Below, in pieces: positions 5,129-7,690 of a stretch of 7,690 bases of DNA. A program made the translations under genes and the position numbers. Position 1 is the stretch's first letter, and every line of letters begins with the position of its first letter. The notes below the pieces were generated by a model. That model ran no database searches, was not told the DNA's origin, and saw only the letters and a program-made list of their open reading frames with translations. Origin of the DNA: a bacterium (GTDB lineage Bacteria > Bacillota > Clostridia > Oscillospirales > Acutalibacteraceae); assembly GCA_020626545.1 (NCBI GenBank), contig JAHKZS010000178.1:1-7690 (forward strand). Direction: 5' to 3'.

Positions 5129-5923
5129 TTATACTCTCTGAGCTTGTTGTTTCTCAGCTTTTCTGTCCTTAATATTAACGATTAACATCAGTATTAAAAT
5201 CGCCGCGAAAAGTAACGCCGAAAGCGCGTTGATTTTAGGCGAAATACGCTGATGCGTCATCGAGTAAATCTGTATGGATAACGTCTGGAACGCCGAGCCT
5301 CTGGTAAAGTAAGTGATTACGAAGTCGTCCATAGAGAACGTAAAGCTCATTAAAAATCCAGACAGCATACCGGGCATAAGCTCGTGAATTACAACTTTCC
5401 TGAACGCTTGCCAAGGGTTGCACCCGAGGTCTAACGCCGCCTCGTAAACGGAGTAGTCCATATGCCGTATCCTCGGCAGTACATTCAGCACGACGTAAGG
5501 CGTACAGAACGTAATGTGCGACAGCAGTACCGTCACAAAGCCCATCTTAAAGTGGAACGCCGTTCCCAGCATTGTGAACATAAGCATAAGCGCGACGCCC
5601 GTTACGATATCGGGGGTGAGGATTTCTATATTGCTGGCGTTTTGGATAAATATTTTTTTCTTGCCTTTAAAATTGTTGATTCCGATAGCCGCCATAGTGC
5701 CGAGTATCGTCGCGAAAATCGAGGCTAAAAAGGCTACTAAAAGCGTATTCCAAAGCGAGCTTATAATCTGGCTGTCTCTGAATAGATCGGTGTACCACCT
5801 GAGCGTAAAGCCTTTCCAAACCGTAGTTTTACCGTTGTTAAAGCTGAAAAGTATCAGCGTTACAATCGGCATATACATAAAGACTATTATTAAAGCGGTG
5901 TAAAGCTTGGATAGTTTTTTCAT
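5129..5923 (-). CDS. potC: Polyamine ABC transporter permease PotC
   Basis: One of the two membrane subunits of the importer, 264 aa. About six membrane helices are visible, including residues 8-27, 58-82, 102-120, 127-148, 184-205 and 235-251. The cytoplasmic EAA loop that docks on the ATPase is EAALDLGCNPWQAFRKVVIH (161-180), with the family's EAA and G. FSFNNGKTTVWKGFTLRWYT (26-45) is the PotC-type segment after the first helix, which separates it from PotB. The start codon shares one base with the potB stop (TAATG), indicating translational coupling. Length is normal for PotC. Confidence 0.93.
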   Translation of the reverse strand: MKKLSKLYTALIIVFMYMPIVTLILFSFNNGKTTVWKGFTLRWYTDLFRDSQIISSLWNTLLVAFLASIFATILGTMAAIGINNFKGKKKIFIQNASNIEILTPDIVTGVALMLMFTMLGTAFHFKMGFVTVLLSHITFCTPYVVLNVLPRIRHMDYSVYEAALDLGCNPWQAFRKVVIHELMPGMLSGFLMSFTFSMDDFVITYFTRGSAFQTLSIQIYSMTHQRISPKINALSALLFAAILILMLIVNIKDRKAEKQQAQRV

Positions 5924-6714
5924 TACGCGATCGCCTCCTCGTCTCCGAAGAAGTTTAGGATAATAAGGAATACAAGTATCGCCGCCATAAGCACAAGCGC
6001 TATAGCCGAGCCGGTGTTATTATCGCTCCAGAATATCCTGTCGATAACGTCGCCTATCATAATATCGTCTACTCCGCCTAAGTACTGCGCTACTAAGAAC
6101 GTACTCGCCGACGGAACGAATACCATCGTTATTCCCGAAACAATCCCGGGAACGCTCAGCGGGAATACTACCTTTCTCATAACGGTAAGTCTGCCGGAGC
6201 CTAAATCCTCGGCGGCTTCGATTAAACCGTTGTCGATTTTAGCCATAACCGAGTACAGCGGAAGCACCATAAACGGCAGATATTCGTAAACCATACCGAG
6301 TATTACCGCTCCCTGATTACCGATAAGCGTTGTGTGTATTCCGAGGAACGAAAGCATCGTGTCGATAGGGCCGCCGTTTTGTAAAAGCGTTACCCACGCG
6401 TAAATTCTCAGCAGGAAATTCATCCACATCGGTATCATAATCACCATGGTTAAGGTGTTTTGAACGCTTTTTTTCTGACGGCTCATAATATAGCCGATAG
6501 GGTAGGCGAGTATAAGGCAGATGAGGGTTGAGATAAACGCTATCCAAAGGCTCTTTAAAAACACATCAAAATATCCGAAAGCCTTTACGAAAGACGCGGT
6601 TGTGAAGTTGCCGTGTCTGTCCGTAAACGCTGAGAAAAGTATCAGCACAATCGGTATCATCGTAAAAACTACCATCCATATTATGTATGGTATCGAAGGG
6701 CGTTTAAGTCTCAT
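5923..6714 (-). CDS. potB: Polyamine ABC transporter permease PotB
   Basis: The second membrane subunit of the importer, 263 aa. Helices are visible around residues 9-29, 56-76, 87-108, 135-157, 187-210 and 236-256. The EAA loop is [20 protein letters not shown] (166-185), and [14 protein letters not shown] (98-111) is the conserved PotB/PotC-type stretch before the periplasmic loop. It starts inside the end of potA (11-bp overlap) with a perfect AAGGAGG at 6721-6727, and its stop overlaps the potC start by one base. Tight packing of the three genes supports a single transcript with coupled translation. It is placed as PotB by operon order and by the short, basic N-terminus. Confidence 0.93.
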   Translation of the reverse strand: MRLKRPSIPYIIWMVVFTMIPIVLILFSAFTDRHGNFTTASFVKAFGYFDVFLKSLWIAFISTLICLILAYPIGYIMSRQKKSVQNTLTMVIMIPMWMNFLLRIYAWVTLLQNGGPIDTMLSFLGIHTTLIGNQGAVILGMVYEYLPFMVLPLYSVMAKIDNGLIEAAEDLGSGRLTVMRKVVFPLSVPGIVSGITMVFVPSASTFLVAQYLGGVDDIMIGDVIDRIFWSDNNTGSAIALVLMAAILVFLIILNFFGDEEAIA

Positions 6715-7690
6715 TTTTGCCCTCCTTGAGTTTTATCTCAGCCTGTGAAAAGTCGAATTTAAGCGGAACATAAGTAGCTACCTGTTCGTCCACATCGCTC
6801 TGCATAAGCCATTTCTGTTCGTCGGACTCGAGTATAATCTCGTTATGCTCGCCTTTAAAGATAACCGACTCTATATACACGTCGTCGATATGACCTACGC
6901 CGTCGCCCGCGATTGAGAGAGCTCTCGGCGGAAGCGAGATTTCGAGCATAGATCCTGTTTCGAAATAGTAGTTTTCGATTTCGAACTCGCTGTCCTCGAC
7001 TTTAACGGTGATTTTATTTTCTTCTTCGCTCGCGGATATAACCTCAGCGTAGAAGGTGTTTTTCTCCGCTAAGAACATCTTGTTCATAATCTGGATATTA
7101 AACGGAATAATCTTCATTCCGATTTTAGAGCCGACGGGGGAACATTCCGTGGAATGTATAATCCACTCGCAACCCTTGCACATAACCGTCATCTCGTAGT
7201 GAACGCCCTTGAATACTACCTCGGTAACTTCGCCGACAAGTTTAGCCTCCTCGGGTTTAACAACCTCAATATCCTCCGGACGAATTACAATATCTACGGG
7301 GGTATTCTGTCCGAATCCCTTATCCACGCACTCGAGTTCCTCGCCGAGTATCTTTACCCTGCAGTCGTCGAGCATAGTGCCGTTAAGTATATTCGCTTCG
7401 CCGATAAAGTCGGCTACGAACGCGTTTACGGGCTCGTTATATACGTCGGTAGGAGCGCCGATTTGCTCGATAACGCCGTTGTTCATTACGACAACGGTAT
7501 CCGACATCGTGAGCGCTTCCTCCTGGTCATGTGTAACATATACAAAAGCAGTGTTTGTTTTTTGTTGAATTTGCTTAAGTTCCCACTGCATATTTTTCCT
7601 GAGCTTTAAGTCGAGCGCGCCTAAAGGCTCGTCGAGTAAAAGTACCTTCGGGTCGCATACAAGCGCTCTGGCTATAGCGACTCTCTGCTG
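6704..7690 (-). CDS. potA: Polyamine ABC transporter ATPase PotA (N-terminal part beyond the right edge)
   Basis: The ATPase subunit of the importer. The reading frame stays open to the window edge, so the gene does not start at the ATG at 7591: the 33 codons before it read [10 protein letters not shown]...[11 protein letters not shown], the end of the ABC signature, Walker B and D-loop. 328 residues are visible. Walker B is KVLLLDEP (15-22), the H-loop His is H54 in [11 protein letters not shown], and the C-terminal regulatory region follows from about residue 97. Walker A and the LSG of the signature lie outside. After the signature this protein is roughly 90 residues longer than E. coli PotA, because the C-terminal TOBE-like region appears twice (first copy about 7082-7393, second about 6734-7057). 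It overlaps potB by 11 bp and is first of the four pot genes seen; promoter and any regulator are off-window. Confidence 0.92.
   Translation of the reverse strand, partial: QQRVAIARALVCDPKVLLLDEPLGALDLKLRKNMQWELKQIQQKTNTAFVYVTHDQEEALTMSDTVVVMNNGVIEQIGAPTDVYNEPVNAFVADFIGEANILNGTMLDDCRVKILGEELECVDKGFGQNTPVDIVIRPEDIEVVKPEEAKLVGEVTEVVFKGVHYEMTVMCKGCEWIIHSTECSPVGSKIGMKIIPFNIQIMNKMFLAEKNTFYAEVISASEEENKITVKVEDSEFEIENYYFETGSMLEISLPPRALSIAGDGVGHIDDVYIESVIFKGEHNEIILESDEQKWLMQSDVDEQVATYVPLKFDFSQAEIKLKEGKNET

Noticed and set aside
5235..5903. Several open frames of 62-129 aa overlapping potC on both strands
   Set aside because: All lie within the conserved permease gene and show no domain or ribosome binding site; shadows of biased codon use.
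6014..6748. Open frames of 75-91 aa overlapping potB
   Set aside because: Shadows of the permease gene in other frames.
7589..7591. ATG at 7591 as the potA start
   Set aside because: The frame continues upstream to the window edge with the ABC signature end and Walker B, so this Met is internal.
7154..7609. Plus-strand open frames of 119 and 151 aa over potA
   Set aside because: Antisense to the ABC ATPase, which is supported by Walker B, D-loop and H-loop motifs.

Overview
The window looks like a piece of a low-to-moderate GC Bacillota chromosome, most likely a gut-type Clostridia (Oscillospiraceae/Ruminococcus-like). I base this on strong AGGAGG-type ribosome binding sites, TTGAAA/TATAAT promoters, a MepA-type MATE exporter with an attenuator leader, a BspA-type leucine-rich-repeat protein, and a lipoprotein PotD in a potABCD operon. 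The class is a reasonable guess; the family is not certain. I see no rRNA, tRNA, CRISPR array, integrase or transposase gene.

Left part (1-1520). A MATE-family multidrug exporter runs leftward off the window edge. Its short leader holds a strong intrinsic terminator and a competing hairpin, which suggests a riboswitch; gene context points to the guanidine-IV (mepA) class, unproven. Diverging from it is a probable two-gene unit: a 121-aa ACT-domain protein and a 189-aa flavin reductase-like FMN-binding protein.

Middle part (1521-2565). A very strong promoter drives a 57-aa peptide gene that is closed by a clean terminator. About 20 bp beyond that hairpin starts a 165-aa cytoplasmic BspA-type LRR protein with no evident promoter of its own, so it may depend on read-through. 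The 220 bp after it hold an imperfect hairpin and a 148-bp nested palindromic repeat whose ends (TGTCATTCTGAG / CTCAGGATGACA) resemble widespread interspersed repeats.

Right part (2566-7690, all minus strand). A complete rmuC-type gene is followed, going rightward, by the pot operon terminator and then potD, potC, potB and the 3' part of potA (transcribed potA-B-C-D). Together they encode a polyamine ABC importer: PotA ATPase, PotB/PotC permeases and lipoprotein PotD. potA overlaps potB by 11 bp, potB and potC share one base (TAATG), and potD follows potC by 22 bp. PotA carries an apparent duplication of its C-terminal regulatory domain.

The parts most worth a second look are the MATE leader, the peptide/LRR unit, the nested repeat and the PotA tail. 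None of these amounts to a demonstrated new system.
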